Both the position numbers and the translations under genes were made by a program. Below the pieces are notes generated by a model. The model saw only the letters and a list, made by a program, of their open reading frames with translations, searched no databases and had not been told where the DNA came from. Source: Brevibacillus fortis (GTDB lineage: Bacteria; Bacillota; Bacilli; Brevibacillales; Brevibacillaceae). Taken from it: a stretch of DNA of 64,000 nucleotides. This document shows positions 51,713-60,388 of this stretch, in pieces. The stretch spans positions 1 to 64,000 of the forward strand of contig NZ_PXZM01000024.1 in assembly GCF_003013395.1 (NCBI RefSeq), in the 5' to 3' direction. The stretch's first letter is position 1, and each line of letters starts with the position of its first letter.

Positions 51713-52372
51713 ATGAAATTTCAGCGAATTGATCTAGATAAATGGAATAGAAAGCCTTATTTCGAGCATTATCTGAACCGAGTGAATTGCACCTTCAGTA
51801 TGACGGCTAACATTGATATAACGGAATTGCTCCCTGCCCTACGGCAAAAGGGGATGAAGCTGTACCCTGCTTTTCTGTATATGGTGACGAAGGTTGTAAA
51901 TACGCATCGCGAATTCCGGACTTCTTTTGATTCAGATGGCGTATTGGGCTATTGGGAGAGTATGATACCCAGCTATACTTTTTTTCACCAGGACGATCAA
52001 ACTTTTTCTACGATGTGGACGGAGTTCGCTGACGAGTTCCATGTGTATTATCAAAATTACGTTGCGGATATGAAAAAGTACGGAAACAATAAAGGTCTTG
52101 TGGCGAAAGAACTGGAACCGCCGTATACTTTCCCTGTTTCGTGTATTCCCTGGGTTAGCTTCAGTGGATTTAATCTGAATATTTCGGGAGATGGGCGGTA
52201 TTTGCTGCCGATCATTACGAGTGGAAAGTATTTCGAGCAAGAAGGCAAAACGTTATTGCCTGTTTCTTTGCAGGTCCATCATGCGGTTTGTGATGGGTAT
52301 CACGCCAGCCTGTTCATAAATGATTTGCAAAAATGGGCAAAAGACTACAAGGAATGGTTAGGTATCGAGTGA
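51713..52372 (+). CDS. cat: Chloramphenicol O-acetyltransferase, type A
   Basis: 219 residues, the usual length of CAT monomers. The active-site signature is QVHHAVCDGYHASLFI near residue 190, with catalytic His in HHAVCDG. Other family blocks are WNRKPYFEHYLNRVNCTFSMTANIDI, GMKLYPAFLYMVTKVVNTHREFRTSFD, YTFFHQDDQTFSTMWTE, and IPWVSFSGFNLNI. It acetylates the 3-hydroxyl of chloramphenicol using acetyl-CoA, as a cytoplasmic trimer. The leader peptide and stem directly upstream predict drug-inducible translation. It lies alone in the chromosome with no mobile-element genes beside it, so it is probably intrinsic. Confidence 0.93.
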   Translation: MKFQRIDLDKWNRKPYFEHYLNRVNCTFSMTANIDITELLPALRQKGMKLYPAFLYMVTKVVNTHREFRTSFDSDGVLGYWESMIPSYTFFHQDDQTFSTMWTEFADEFHVYYQNYVADMKKYGNNKGLVAKELEPPYTFPVSCIPWVSFSGFNLNISGDGRYLLPIITSGKYFEQEGKTLLPVSLQVHHAVCDGYHASLFINDLQKWAKDYKEWLGIE

Positions 52373-52454
52373 ACTGGATCCGTTTTGTATGCTTCTCCTT
52401 CCTAAACTCTTCCAATCATTTATAATAACGATAGGAGAATTGGGAGGAGAATGA

Positions 52455-53618
52455 ATGAACAAAGAATTGGTGGGAAAAATCTTTGGCTGTATCGTTTTGG
52501 GTGCGATCATCACGGTGATCGGAGTCGTGGCGGTGGTGATGACTGCCCTGAACGCACAGGGAAGAGTTTATTCCCTTCTTGTCGCTGTCACAACAGTCGT
52601 GTTTATCATCTACATCATCGGACAAATGTTCGCTCCGCAAAAGAGTCGGTTATGGAACCGAGCCCTCTTTGTCTATTTTCTCTTTTGTACGCTACCAGTT
52701 GCAGGATATGAGATCAGCAGCTATTACCATAACAGCATTCCTGTGGTCAGTGAGGCGGAAGTCGATCTGGAACAGTATAAACCGTTTGGTACAGACTCCA
52801 AGGTTCATAAACTTGATCAACCTGCGACACTGTCGTTACAGTCTGATTTGCCCAAAATAGATGGGGCGACCGCTTTGTATCCTCTTTACGCTTCCTTTGT
52901 GCAAGCGGTTTATCCCGAGAAAGCATACAACCGCGAAGACAGCGAAGTAATGGTAAGTAAGACGCCACAAGCGTACGAAAACTTACTGGATGGCAAAGTC
53001 GATGTCATCTTTGCAGCAGGCCCTTCCGAGCAGCAACTCCTGGCAGCAAAGGAAAAAGGCGTTGAGCTGAAGTTGACACCAATCGGCAGGGAAGCCTTTG
53101 TCTTTTTTGTCCATAAAGAGAATCCTGTTCAAGGACTCACTACCCAGCAGATTCAGGATATCTATGCAGGTGACACCATTTCTTGGGATGAAGTCGGGGG
53201 CGTCTACGAGCTCATTCGCGCCTTTCAGCGGCCAGAAAATAGCGGGAGTCAAACGATGCTGCAGAAGATCATGGGGGATAGGGAGCTCATGACCGCGCCG
53301 CAAGAGGACGTGGTAACGGGAATGGGTGGAATCATCGAGCAAACAGCCAGCTACAAAAATTACTCGAATGCCATCGGTTACTCGTTCTTGTTTTATGCCA
53401 CAGAGATGGTGCGAAACGGAAACATTCGTCTCCTCGCAATTGACGGGGTTATGCCGAATAAGGAAACGATAAAAAACAGAGCGTATCCGTTTGCGGCGGA
53501 GTTTTACGCTGTGACGGCTGGAACGGACAATCCGAATGCAGAGAAACTGATCGAATGGATTTTGTCTCCACAGGGACAAGAATTAGTAGAAAAAACGGGC
53601 TATATTCCGGTGAAGTGA
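52455..53618 (+). CDS. PstS-like substrate-binding domain anchored by N-terminal membrane spans
   Basis: 387 residues. Three membrane segments at the start (about 8-32, 40-60, 68-86) precede a periplasmic-binding-protein-like domain: LPKIDGATALYPLYASFVQAVYP, LLDGKVDVIFAAGPSEQQLLAAKEKGVELKLTPIGREAFVFFVHKENPVQGLTTQQIQDIYAGDTISWDEVGG, FQRPENSGSQTMLQKIMGD, and WILSPQGQELVEKTGYIPV. This is the phosphate-binding PstS fold, with the SGSQT anion loop. Ordinary PstS is a lipoprotein; here the membrane anchor is polytopic. No pst permease genes are adjacent. It may be a phosphate sensor or scavenger. Confidence 0.85.
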   Translation: MNKELVGKIFGCIVLGAIITVIGVVAVVMTALNAQGRVYSLLVAVTTVVFIIYIIGQMFAPQKSRLWNRALFVYFLFCTLPVAGYEISSYYHNSIPVVSEAEVDLEQYKPFGTDSKVHKLDQPATLSLQSDLPKIDGATALYPLYASFVQAVYPEKAYNREDSEVMVSKTPQAYENLLDGKVDVIFAAGPSEQQLLAAKEKGVELKLTPIGREAFVFFVHKENPVQGLTTQQIQDIYAGDTISWDEVGGVYELIRAFQRPENSGSQTMLQKIMGDRELMTAPQEDVVTGMGGIIEQTASYKNYSNAIGYSFLFYATEMVRNGNIRLLAIDGVMPNKETIKNRAYPFAAEFYAVTAGTDNPNAEKLIEWILSPQGQELVEKTGYIPVK

Positions 53619-53636
53619 ACAGCAGCAATCAAAGTT

Positions 53637-53664
53637 ACCCTTGGGCAATTGACCCGAGGGTTTC
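53637..53664 (+). terminator. Terminator of the PstS-like gene
   Basis: ACCCTTGGG pairs imperfectly with CCCGAGGGT around CAATTGA, followed by TTCTTCTTT. Confidence 0.6.
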
Positions 53665-53787
53665 TTCTTTACACCTCTCTTTGTCTCGATCTGGGGATCG
53701 TGAATATGGCGATGATCAGGGAGTCTTAATAGGCGCTATCTTTTGAAAACCGTCGCGTTGGCGGTTTTTCTTTGTTGCTGGTTCATA

Positions 53788-53816
53788 TTGACAGAAAAAT
53801 CTAGGACTGTTATAAA
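53788..53816 (+). promoter_or_regulatory. Sigma-A promoter of htpG
   Basis: TTGACA (53788-53793), 17 bases, TATAAA (53811-53816). The predicted start, near 53823, falls at the edge of the CIRCE element. Confidence 0.85.
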
Positions 53817-53824
53817 AATAGAGA

Positions 53825-53851
53825 ATAGCACTCGCGAGGTGAGAGTGCTAA
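53825..53851. promoter_or_regulatory. CIRCE operator (HrcA-binding site) upstream of htpG
   Basis: ATAGCACTC (53825-53833), nine bases, GAGTGCTAA (53843-53851). This matches the CIRCE consensus TTAGCACTC-N9-GAGTGCTAA at 17 of 18 positions and lies immediately downstream of the promoter, where HrcA would block transcription. Confidence 0.95.
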
Positions 53852-53896
53852 CACCGAAAAAAGAATACATAAGAAGTCCGGAAAGGTGGGTATTTC

Positions 53897-55777
53897 ATGG
53901 AAAAAAAGCAGTTTCAAGCAGAATCTACACGCCTGTTGGAAATGATGATCCATTCTATTTACACGCAAAAGGAAATCTTTTTGCGCGAGCTGATCTCCAA
54001 TTCAAGTGACGCGATCGACAAAATTTACTACAAGTCGCTTGTCGATGATCAATTGGTTTTTGATAAAGAAAACTATTACATCAAAGTAGCGGTTAACAAA
54101 GACACCAGAACACTGACCCTGACAGATACCGGTATCGGCATGACGCAGGAGGAGCTGGAAAATAATCTGGGCGTCATTGCGAAGAGCGGGTCTTTGGCGT
54201 TCAAAAAAGAAAACGACGCGAAGGATGGCTACAACATCATTGGTCAATTCGGTGTAGGTTTCTACTCTGCTTTCATGGTTGCCGACAAGGTTACGGTCAT
54301 CAGTAAAGCACTGGACAGCGATACTGGGTACAAATGGGAGTCCAGCGGTGCGGATGGCTACACGATTGAGCCTTATCAAAAAGATTCCATCGGGACCGAA
54401 ATCATTCTCGAAATCAAAGAGAATACGGAAGAAGAGAACTACGACGAGTTTTTGGAGGAATACCGTTTAAAGGCGATTATCAAAAAGTACTCCGACTTCA
54501 TTCGTTACCCGATCAAAATGGACGTTACGCAGCATAAGCCAAAAGAGGGCAGCGAGAACGAGTATGAACAAGTGATCGAAGAACAAATCGTGAACAGCAT
54601 GGTTCCGATTTGGCGAAAAAATAAAAGCGAGCTGACGACTGAGGATTACGAGCAGTTTTATGCAAGCAAGCATTATGGCTTCGACAAGCCGCTGGGGCAT
54701 ATCCATATCAATGCAGACGGAGCCGTTGTTTATCAGGCGATTTTGTACATCCCGGAGAGCATGCCGTTTGATTACTACTCGAAGGAGTACGAAAAAGGTT
54801 TGGAGCTGTATGCGAACGGTGTTCTCATCATGAACAAATGTGCGGACCTGCTTCCAGACTACTTCAGCTTTGTCAAAGGGATGGTTGACTCCGAGAGCCT
54901 GTCGCTCAACATTTCCCGTGAGATGCTGCAGCATGACCGTCAATTGAAGCTGATTGCGAAAAATATCACGAGTAAAATCAAAAGCCAGCTGCAAAGCTTG
55001 CTGAAAACAGAGCGGGAGAAATACGAGCTGTTCTACAAGTCGTTTGGCAGACAGTTGAAATACGGCATGTACAGCGACTACGGGGCGCATAAAGAAACAC
55101 TGCAAGACCTGTTGATGTTCTACTCTTCCAAAGAGCAAAAGCTGGTGACGCTAGATGAGTACGTAGAGAGAATGCCAGAAGATCAGAAGTACATCTACTA
55201 CGCATCCGGCGAGTCGATCGAGCGAATCGAGAAGCTGCCGCAAACCGAGCTCGTATCCGAGAAAGGTTACGAAATCCTGTACTTCACAGATGACGTAGAT
55301 GAGTTCGCGATCAAAATGATGATGAACTACAAGGAAAAAGAATTCAAATCCGTGTCGAGCGGGGATTTGGGAATCGAGCCGGGCGAAGAAGAGAAAGCAG
55401 CCGAAGCCGAAAACGAGAACAACAAAGAGCTGTTCGACCATATGGCATCGTTGCTCGAAGGAAAAGTCAAAGCCGTAAAAGCTTCCAAACGCTTGAAGTC
55501 GCACCCGGTCTGCTTGTCGACAGAGGGTGAAGTAACGATCGAAATGGAAAAAATCTTAAATGCGATGCCGAACAATTCGAATGTGAAGGCAGACAAGGTA
55601 CTGGAGATCAATGTGAACCATGCGGTGTTCCAGTCGTTGAAAGGTGCATTTGATACAGACAAGGAAAAGGTCAATCTGTATACGACCCTCCTGTACAATC
55701 AGGCTCTCTTGATTGAGGGTTTGCCGATTCAAGATCCGGTAGAGTTTACGAACGACATTTGCAAAGTCATGGTGTAA
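53897..55777 (+). CDS. htpG: Molecular chaperone HtpG (Hsp90)
   Basis: 626 residues, the normal length. The ATP-binding GHKL domain has [37 protein letters not shown] (catalytic Glu and Mg-binding Asn), [13 protein letters not shown], and [18 protein letters not shown]. The middle domain contains RVIEE-like strands and [16 protein letters not shown] with its catalytic-loop Arg. The C-terminal dimerisation part ends [12 protein letters not shown]...[23 protein letters not shown]. Hsp90 refolds clients with DnaK. A CIRCE element lies just downstream of the promoter, so HrcA probably represses it until heat stress. A terminator follows at 55784. Confidence 0.97.
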   Translation: MEKKQFQAESTRLLEMMIHSIYTQKEIFLRELISNSSDAIDKIYYKSLVDDQLVFDKENYYIKVAVNKDTRTLTLTDTGIGMTQEELENNLGVIAKSGSLAFKKENDAKDGYNIIGQFGVGFYSAFMVADKVTVISKALDSDTGYKWESSGADGYTIEPYQKDSIGTEIILEIKENTEEENYDEFLEEYRLKAIIKKYSDFIRYPIKMDVTQHKPKEGSENEYEQVIEEQIVNSMVPIWRKNKSELTTEDYEQFYASKHYGFDKPLGHIHINADGAVVYQAILYIPESMPFDYYSKEYEKGLELYANGVLIMNKCADLLPDYFSFVKGMVDSESLSLNISREMLQHDRQLKLIAKNITSKIKSQLQSLLKTEREKYELFYKSFGRQLKYGMYSDYGAHKETLQDLLMFYSSKEQKLVTLDEYVERMPEDQKYIYYASGESIERIEKLPQTELVSEKGYEILYFTDDVDEFAIKMMMNYKEKEFKSVSSGDLGIEPGEEEKAAEAENENNKELFDHMASLLEGKVKAVKASKRLKSHPVCLSTEGEVTIEMEKILNAMPNNSNVKADKVLEINVNHAVFQSLKGAFDTDKEKVNLYTTLLYNQALLIEGLPIQDPVEFTNDICKVMV

Positions 55778-55783
55778 TTCATG

Positions 55784-55818
55784 AAAAAGAGGATGGACTT
55801 GTGCATCCTCTTTTTTCT
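55784..55818 (+). terminator. Terminator of htpG
   Basis: AAAAGAGGATG and CATCCTCTTTT pair around GACTTGTG, followed by TTC. Confidence 0.9.
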
Positions 55819-55979
55819 GTGAAAAACGTCGCATACGTAAAGAGTGGTTCCTTTAGCTCAAACTCATATGTTGCTCCATTCACGATTCCTACGACCTTCT
55901 CACTGTCATATAAATCGAGCAAGATAACGATTCACATATTCGATGGCTGCAATTCGTTATCAAGTTAAAGGAAACGCAA

Positions 55980-56186
55980 ATGCCGATCTCGAAAATAAAG
56001 AAGTACGCTTCACTGTTTTTAGAAGGAGATCAGACTACCTCGGCTCGATTGAGTCTTTTAGAAGAACATAAACACTATATAGAGCAACTAATAAAAACGT
56101 TAATCGATGTGGATGGTATGCTAGAACGTAAAATTGTTGCTTACAAAGATTTCATCAGTATACGAGCAGCCTCAAGGGACTTATGA
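55980..56186 (+). pseudogene. C-terminal remnant of a MerR-family regulator
   Basis: 68 codons reading MPISKIKKYASLFLEGDQTTSARLSLLEEHKHYIEQLIKTLIDVDGMLERKIVAYKDF. This matches the second half of small MerR regulators (G-M-S-I-x-x-I-R-x-F, then TxxERLxLLxEHxxxVExQI and the coiled helix ending in YK). The DNA-binding helix-turn-helix that should precede it is missing, and the region from 55819 to 55979 holds no start or HTH. The gene is truncated at its 5' end. Confidence 0.65.
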
Positions 56187-56227
56187 TGAAAGGCAAGGAT
56201 ATACGTAGATAGAGGAGAGGAGATCCT

Positions 56228-56824
56228 ATGTGGAATCCGTTGGAAGTAAAAGATCTCATTACCAGTGCAGAAGAATTGAAAAGCATGGTGGGAGAACCGC
56301 ATGAGACGGTTGTGAAAAAAAGCATCGGGCAGGTGGAGTCGCATGTGATCCATTACCTGTCCATGTCACCGTTGTTTTTCTTGTCTACCTCTGATGCTTC
56401 TGGCAGATGTGACGTTTCCCCGCGAGGTGACGAGCCGGGCTTCGTCAAAGTATTAGATGATCAGCATATTATTTTTCCAGAGCGAATGGGAAATAGACGA
56501 ATCGACTCTTTATTGAATATGATCGGCAATCCACAGGTGGGCATGATTTTCTTGATTCCAGGTCTGGAAGAAGTGTTGCGGATAAACGGTTCAGCCCGCA
56601 TTACGAAAGACGCAGAGCTGCTTGCGGAGCAGGGATGGAAGGGCAAAACAAGCGGCATCGGCGTAATCGTGAAGGTGGAGGAGTGCTTCCTACATTGCCC
56701 GCGCGCATTTAAACAAGCAGGCCTGTGGAAGACGGATTCATGGCCGGAAAAAGAGGCAATGCCGTCGATGCTGGAAATGTTTCGCGCTCATTTGAAAATC
56801 AACGGCGTTACGTTGAAAGAATAG
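56228..56824 (+). CDS. Pyridoxamine-phosphate-oxidase-fold flavoprotein (MSMEG_1061/DR2398-like)
   Basis: 198 residues from ATG 56228 with GAGGAGA upstream. The split-barrel FMN fold is marked by VESHVIHYLSMSPLFFLSTSDASGRCDVSPRGDEPGFVKVLDDQHIIFPERMGNRRIDSLLNMIGNPQVGMIFLIPG, then LRINGSARIT and HCPRAFKQAGLW. R-x-D-S-L-L-N and G-N-R-R are the flavin-phosphate contacts of this subgroup. Members reduce or bind flavin/F420-like cofactors with unknown physiological substrates. Monocistronic; terminator at 56839. Confidence 0.88.
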   Translation: MWNPLEVKDLITSAEELKSMVGEPHETVVKKSIGQVESHVIHYLSMSPLFFLSTSDASGRCDVSPRGDEPGFVKVLDDQHIIFPERMGNRRIDSLLNMIGNPQVGMIFLIPGLEEVLRINGSARITKDAELLAEQGWKGKTSGIGVIVKVEECFLHCPRAFKQAGLWKTDSWPEKEAMPSMLEMFRAHLKINGVTLKE

Positions 56825-56838
56825 GGTGAGATAGAGAA

Positions 56839-56871
56839 AAAACCTTGAATGAGCTTCAAGGTTTTTTTTCG
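56839..56871. terminator. Terminator of the PPOX-fold gene
   Basis: AAAAACCTTGAA and TTCAAGGTTTTT pair around TGAGC, followed by further T residues. The end overlaps the stop region of the convergent DUF5701-like gene. Confidence 0.9.
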
Positions 56872-57491
56872 TCCAAACGAGCTTGGCAGGAAGCAGAACC
56901 AAGCCACGTATGAGGGTTGCCAGCCCAGCACCAGCCTAGCTTCGGTTTGTTTTCACTGATCCACATGGCTGTTACACGACGGTCGCCACAACGAGAGCCG
57001 AGCAGAGAAAAGCCGTTGTTTTTCTTTACGCGGTCCGGGAAATGGGTGATCAGAGCAATTCCTTCCTCCAGCGTGAGCGGAGAACGCTGTTGCTCCAAGA
57101 GGATGGGCATCGCGTCATTCGGAGTGACGTTCAGCGTTTCTTTTCCTGTATCAATTCCGGTCATCAGATAGGCCATCTCAGTAGGAATCTCGATGCCCTC
57201 GATGGGTGTAAACCGCCGGATTTCTTCTGCATCCATGACACTGAAGCCAGCTTTCTTTTGCCGCTCGATTGCTTGCATCGCTTTTTCTCCGTCGAACCAA
57301 TCGCCTTTCACAACGAGAACAAAGGGGACGAGGTCCTCTTGCTGATCGTCTTCTTGAATAGGGAGAGCTTCTGCCAGTGATTGCAGCGGGGCTAGATTTT
57401 TCCTGAACTCATCTGCTGTCATGCCCGCCATGTCAGGATAGCCCTTTTGAATGAGCGTTGTCAGTTGCCGTTCGAATTCAGCTTTGTGCAT
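56856..57491 (-). CDS. DUF5701-like cytoplasmic protein
   Basis: 211 residues from ATG 57491, 10 bases after AAGGAGG. The sequence EFERQLTTLIQKGYPDMAGMTADEFRKNLAPLQSLA at the start and the C-terminal GCDRRVTAMWISENKPKLGWCWAGNPHTWLGSASC-type block (here RCGDRRVTAMW) match a small family of uncharacterised proteins, probably DUF5701. The central part, LVPFVLVVKGDWFDGEKAMQAIERQKKAGFSVMD, is followed by a helical domain (ITHFPDRVKKNNGFSLLGSRC). No membrane segment, no catalytic motif recognised. Monocistronic. Function unknown. Confidence 0.75.
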   Translation of the reverse strand: MHKAEFERQLTTLIQKGYPDMAGMTADEFRKNLAPLQSLAEALPIQEDDQQEDLVPFVLVVKGDWFDGEKAMQAIERQKKAGFSVMDAEEIRRFTPIEGIEIPTEMAYLMTGIDTGKETLNVTPNDAMPILLEQQRSPLTLEEGIALITHFPDRVKKNNGFSLLGSRCGDRRVTAMWISENKPKLGWCWAGNPHTWLGSASCQARLDEKKP

Positions 57492-57652
57492 TGGGTAATG
57501 CGCCTCCTTCCACTTGTCACATTCATCTTACAACATTCATGCTAATTCTAAGGTTTATCCAAAATAAAAGGAATAAAGCAGATAAAAATTGAAGTAACTT
57601 TATAACAAAGCTTTAATCTTTATTGAAGAAAGTCGGAAGGAGGCTGGCTGCC

Positions 57653-58360
57653 ATGCGCCCCATTGATATTGCACGCGAGTTGAAGCTGAGCACAAGTGCC
57701 TTGCGCAATTATGAAGCGCACGGGCTAGTGCCGCCTGTAGGGCGGTCGGCGAGTGGCTACCGGAAGTATACGGCGGAGCACGTCGCTTATTTTACATGTA
57801 TTCAAGGCATGTCTCCCGGCTTTGGGATGGAAGTGACAGCGCAGGTCATACGACTGATCCAGGATAGACAGTTGCAGGCTGCTCTGTGGCGTATAAATGA
57901 GGTACAGGCTAATCTGCAGAGGGACAAGCAATTAGCGGAACGAAACTTGGCGATGCTCGAAGACGGCCGAGCAGGAAAGGATGAGGAAGCCGAAAACAGT
58001 GAATGGATGAAGATTGGGGAGGTCGCAGCGATGACTTCGCTGCCAAGCTCAACCATCCGCCACTGGGAAAAGGTTGGACTCATTACGACTTCCCGTGACG
58101 AGAAAAATGGCTACCGTCTCTTCAATCGCTCGCAAATCCGCAAGATCATGCTGCTTCGTACGTTGCGACCTGCTGTCTATTCTTCATCGGTTGTGGAGCT
58201 AAAGGAAGCCATCGCGAGCATGAATGAAGAGGATGTGAGGGGGGCGAGAAACATCGCTTTGGAAACGTTGCGCTATCTAGATCAGATGAATCTCGAGCAA
58301 ATGCGTGGCGTTTTTTATTTCTATCAATTATGCAAAGTGGTTCAGTTGGTCGAAGAGTAA
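57653..58360 (+). CDS. Regulator with two MerR-type DNA-binding domains
   Basis: 235 residues from ATG 57653 (AAGGAGG upstream). Residues 1-55 form one MerR helix-turn-helix-wing: MRPIDIARELKLSTSALRNYEAHGLVPPVGRSASGYRKYTAEHVAYF. Residues 122-180 form a second: WMKIGEVAAMTSLPSSTIRHWEKVGLITTSRDEKNGYRLFNRSQIRKIMLL. The two are joined by a 60-residue helical linker with an acidic tail. A C-terminal helical segment follows (residues 185-235), with no recognisable ligand motif. Normal MerR proteins have one HTH and dimerise; here one chain could bind both half-sites. Divergent gap to the DUF5701 gene is 161 bases. Confidence 0.88.
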   Translation: MRPIDIARELKLSTSALRNYEAHGLVPPVGRSASGYRKYTAEHVAYFTCIQGMSPGFGMEVTAQVIRLIQDRQLQAALWRINEVQANLQRDKQLAERNLAMLEDGRAGKDEEAENSEWMKIGEVAAMTSLPSSTIRHWEKVGLITTSRDEKNGYRLFNRSQIRKIMLLRTLRPAVYSSSVVELKEAIASMNEEDVRGARNIALETLRYLDQMNLEQMRGVFYFYQLCKVVQLVEE

Positions 58361-58416
58361 GGTAGCGAAAAGAGAAAACCCCCTCCTGCCCATTCGCAAA
58401 AGAGGGGATGTGGTAG

Positions 58417-60246
58417 TTATTCTACAAACAGCGATACACGCTCAAATCCCGCATCTGAAATGCGAATCAAGCCTGTATCCGAAATGTGCAAGGTTGGAAT
58501 GACGACCAGAGCAAGCAAAGACAATGTCATAAAGGCGTAGTTCATCGTGCAGCCCGCCTTCACCAATGCTTGGCTAATCTCCATCGATTGCTTCACAACG
58601 GTTTCATAAGGCTCGGTCGACATCAGCCCAGCTAAACGCAGCGGAAGCTCCACGATTTTACCGTCTCCAGTCACGACAGCGATACCGCCTTGCATGCCGA
58701 TCACAGCATTGGCTGCTTGTGCCATCCGTTCATCGTCGTTTCCGATGACAAGCACGTTATGGCAATCATGGGCGACAGTCATGGCAATCGCTGCTGGCTG
58801 GTTAAATCCGACATTGCCGACAAGCCCGATGCCAGAGCCGCCTGTTTTCCCATGGCGCTCGAAAATAGCCATTTTGCACAAGGTGCTCTCTGGCGTAATC
58901 TGAAGCTCACCATTTGAGACAGCCACATCCACAAACACTTCGTCCGTCTCTACGTGATTTTCGCGGACAACTGCCACGCGCGTCTTGATCGTCCCAGAAG
59001 GAACAGGGGTCTTGATGATGAAGTCAGATGGAGTGAGCTCGGCCTTGATTTTCACAGAGTTCACAGCAAACTCAGGGTAAGGGAACGGAGGAAGTTCGAG
59101 CGTCATTTCACCATTTTCCGCCACTACTTCACCACGCGCGATCGTCATCACAACATTCACATCAGCCAGATTCCCGTCGAGCAAAATGATATCGGAGATG
59201 ATACCGGGTGCGATCGAGCCTACATCTCTTGCGACACCGAATCGTTCTGCTGTATTGATGGTCGCCATCTGGAAGGCAGTAACTGGCTTTACCCCTTGCG
59301 AGATCGCGTGTCTGACAATGAAGTTCATATGTCCTTCTACTTTTAACGAATCACAGATACGGTCATCGGACACGAGCATCATCCGGCGGGAGTCAATGCC
59401 CTGTTCGGTGTGTGCTTTGATCGTTGCTGCAACATCGTGCCAGGCAGAACCGCGGCGCATTTTGGCGTACATTCCGAGGCGTACGCGCTGTGCGACATCT
59501 TCGCTGGTCACACACTCATGGCAACCAGACACACCCGCAGCGGCATAAGCAGCCAGACGGGGATCACTTGAAGGCCATGTATAGTGACCATCCACCACTT
59601 TCCCTGCCCGCAATGTCGCTTGAATCTCTCCTATCATTTTCGGGTCTCCGTACACGACGCCAGGGAAATTCATGACTTCCCCGAGTGCGATCATATCCGG
59701 TCCCCAGCTCAATGCTTCCGCGACCTCTGCTGGTCCGAATTCTGCCCCAGCCGTTTCAAAAGAAGCATCCGTTGAAGGTACGCAGGAAGCGACCTGCATG
59801 TAAGCAGCCATCGGAGTTTGTCTCGCCTCATCCAGCATGATGCGCAAACCAGGTAGACCGAGAACATTCGAGATCTCATGGGCATCGAAAAAGCCGCCTG
59901 TCGTTCCGAGCGGCAGTACCGCATTGGCGAACTGCGTCACGGACAGCATGCTGCTTTCGATATGACAGTGCCCGTCCAACAGTCCTGGTGCCATATACTT
60001 TCCTTTTGCATCGATTACTTTGGTGGATTCATCTGTCATCCCTTCCACAAAAGGACCGACATAGGCGATACGGGTGCCAACGACAGCGACGGACATATTC
60101 GGCAAGATTTCACCGGAGAGAACATTGACGAGGGTGCCGTTATGGATGAAGAGGGTCGCTTTTTTCTCCCCTCTGGAAAAGGCAACGAGATCAGGAATGC
60201 AATCTGCGAGTGGAGGTCTTGCATAGGACGAATGCTGCTGTGTCAT
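58417..60246 (-). CDS. ade: Adenine deaminase
   Basis: 609 residues from ATG 60246 with GAGGTGA upstream. The amidohydrolase metal site begins with PGLLDGHCHIESSMLS (HCHxE), followed by GTTGGFFDAHEISNVLG, GHYTWPSSDPRLAAYAAAGVSGCHECV and MMLVSDDRICDSL. The adenine-deaminase C-terminal domain has GSGIGLVGNVGFNQPAAIAMTVAHDCHNVLVIGNDDERMAQAANAV. The enzyme converts adenine to hypoxanthine and ammonia in purine salvage, with Fe or Mn. I saw no purine riboswitch upstream. It is separated from the permease gene by a terminator. Confidence 0.93.
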   Translation of the reverse strand: MTQQHSSYARPPLADCIPDLVAFSRGEKKATLFIHNGTLVNVLSGEILPNMSVAVVGTRIAYVGPFVEGMTDESTKVIDAKGKYMAPGLLDGHCHIESSMLSVTQFANAVLPLGTTGGFFDAHEISNVLGLPGLRIMLDEARQTPMAAYMQVASCVPSTDASFETAGAEFGPAEVAEALSWGPDMIALGEVMNFPGVVYGDPKMIGEIQATLRAGKVVDGHYTWPSSDPRLAAYAAAGVSGCHECVTSEDVAQRVRLGMYAKMRRGSAWHDVAATIKAHTEQGIDSRRMMLVSDDRICDSLKVEGHMNFIVRHAISQGVKPVTAFQMATINTAERFGVARDVGSIAPGIISDIILLDGNLADVNVVMTIARGEVVAENGEMTLELPPFPYPEFAVNSVKIKAELTPSDFIIKTPVPSGTIKTRVAVVRENHVETDEVFVDVAVSNGELQITPESTLCKMAIFERHGKTGGSGIGLVGNVGFNQPAAIAMTVAHDCHNVLVIGNDDERMAQAANAVIGMQGGIAVVTGDGKIVELPLRLAGLMSTEPYETVVKQSMEISQALVKAGCTMNYAFMTLSLLALVVIPTLHISDTGLIRISDAGFERVSLFVE

Positions 60247-60340
60247 TTTTACTATCACCTCATGCTGGATTTGGTTTTTTACATATAGTACACATCGCAG
60301 CGTAAGGAAGCTAGTTTTCTTTTAGAAAAAATTTTGAAAA

Positions 60341-60388
60341 ACACCTCCCATTTTCACCGATGTTAAAAGTGAAAACAGGAGGTGCTGC
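60341..60388 (-). terminator. Terminator of the amino-acid permease gene
   Basis: ACACCTCC-cATTTTCAC (60341-60357) pairs with GTGAAAA-cAGGAGGTG (60369-60385). On the minus strand it follows the permease stop and ends in TTTTTC. Confidence 0.9.

Noticed and set aside
55819-55979. On the minus strand a fragment reads IVILLDLYDSEKVVGIVNGATYEFELKEP in one frame and suggests a gene end.
   Set aside because: It has no start, no ribosome site and its other end runs into the htpG terminator. It may be a scar, but it is too short to support a feature.
58375-58412. CCCCTC...GAGGGG hairpin between the MerR and adenine-deaminase genes as terminator.
   Set aside because: The stem is short and the loop long, with no clear U tail on either strand.
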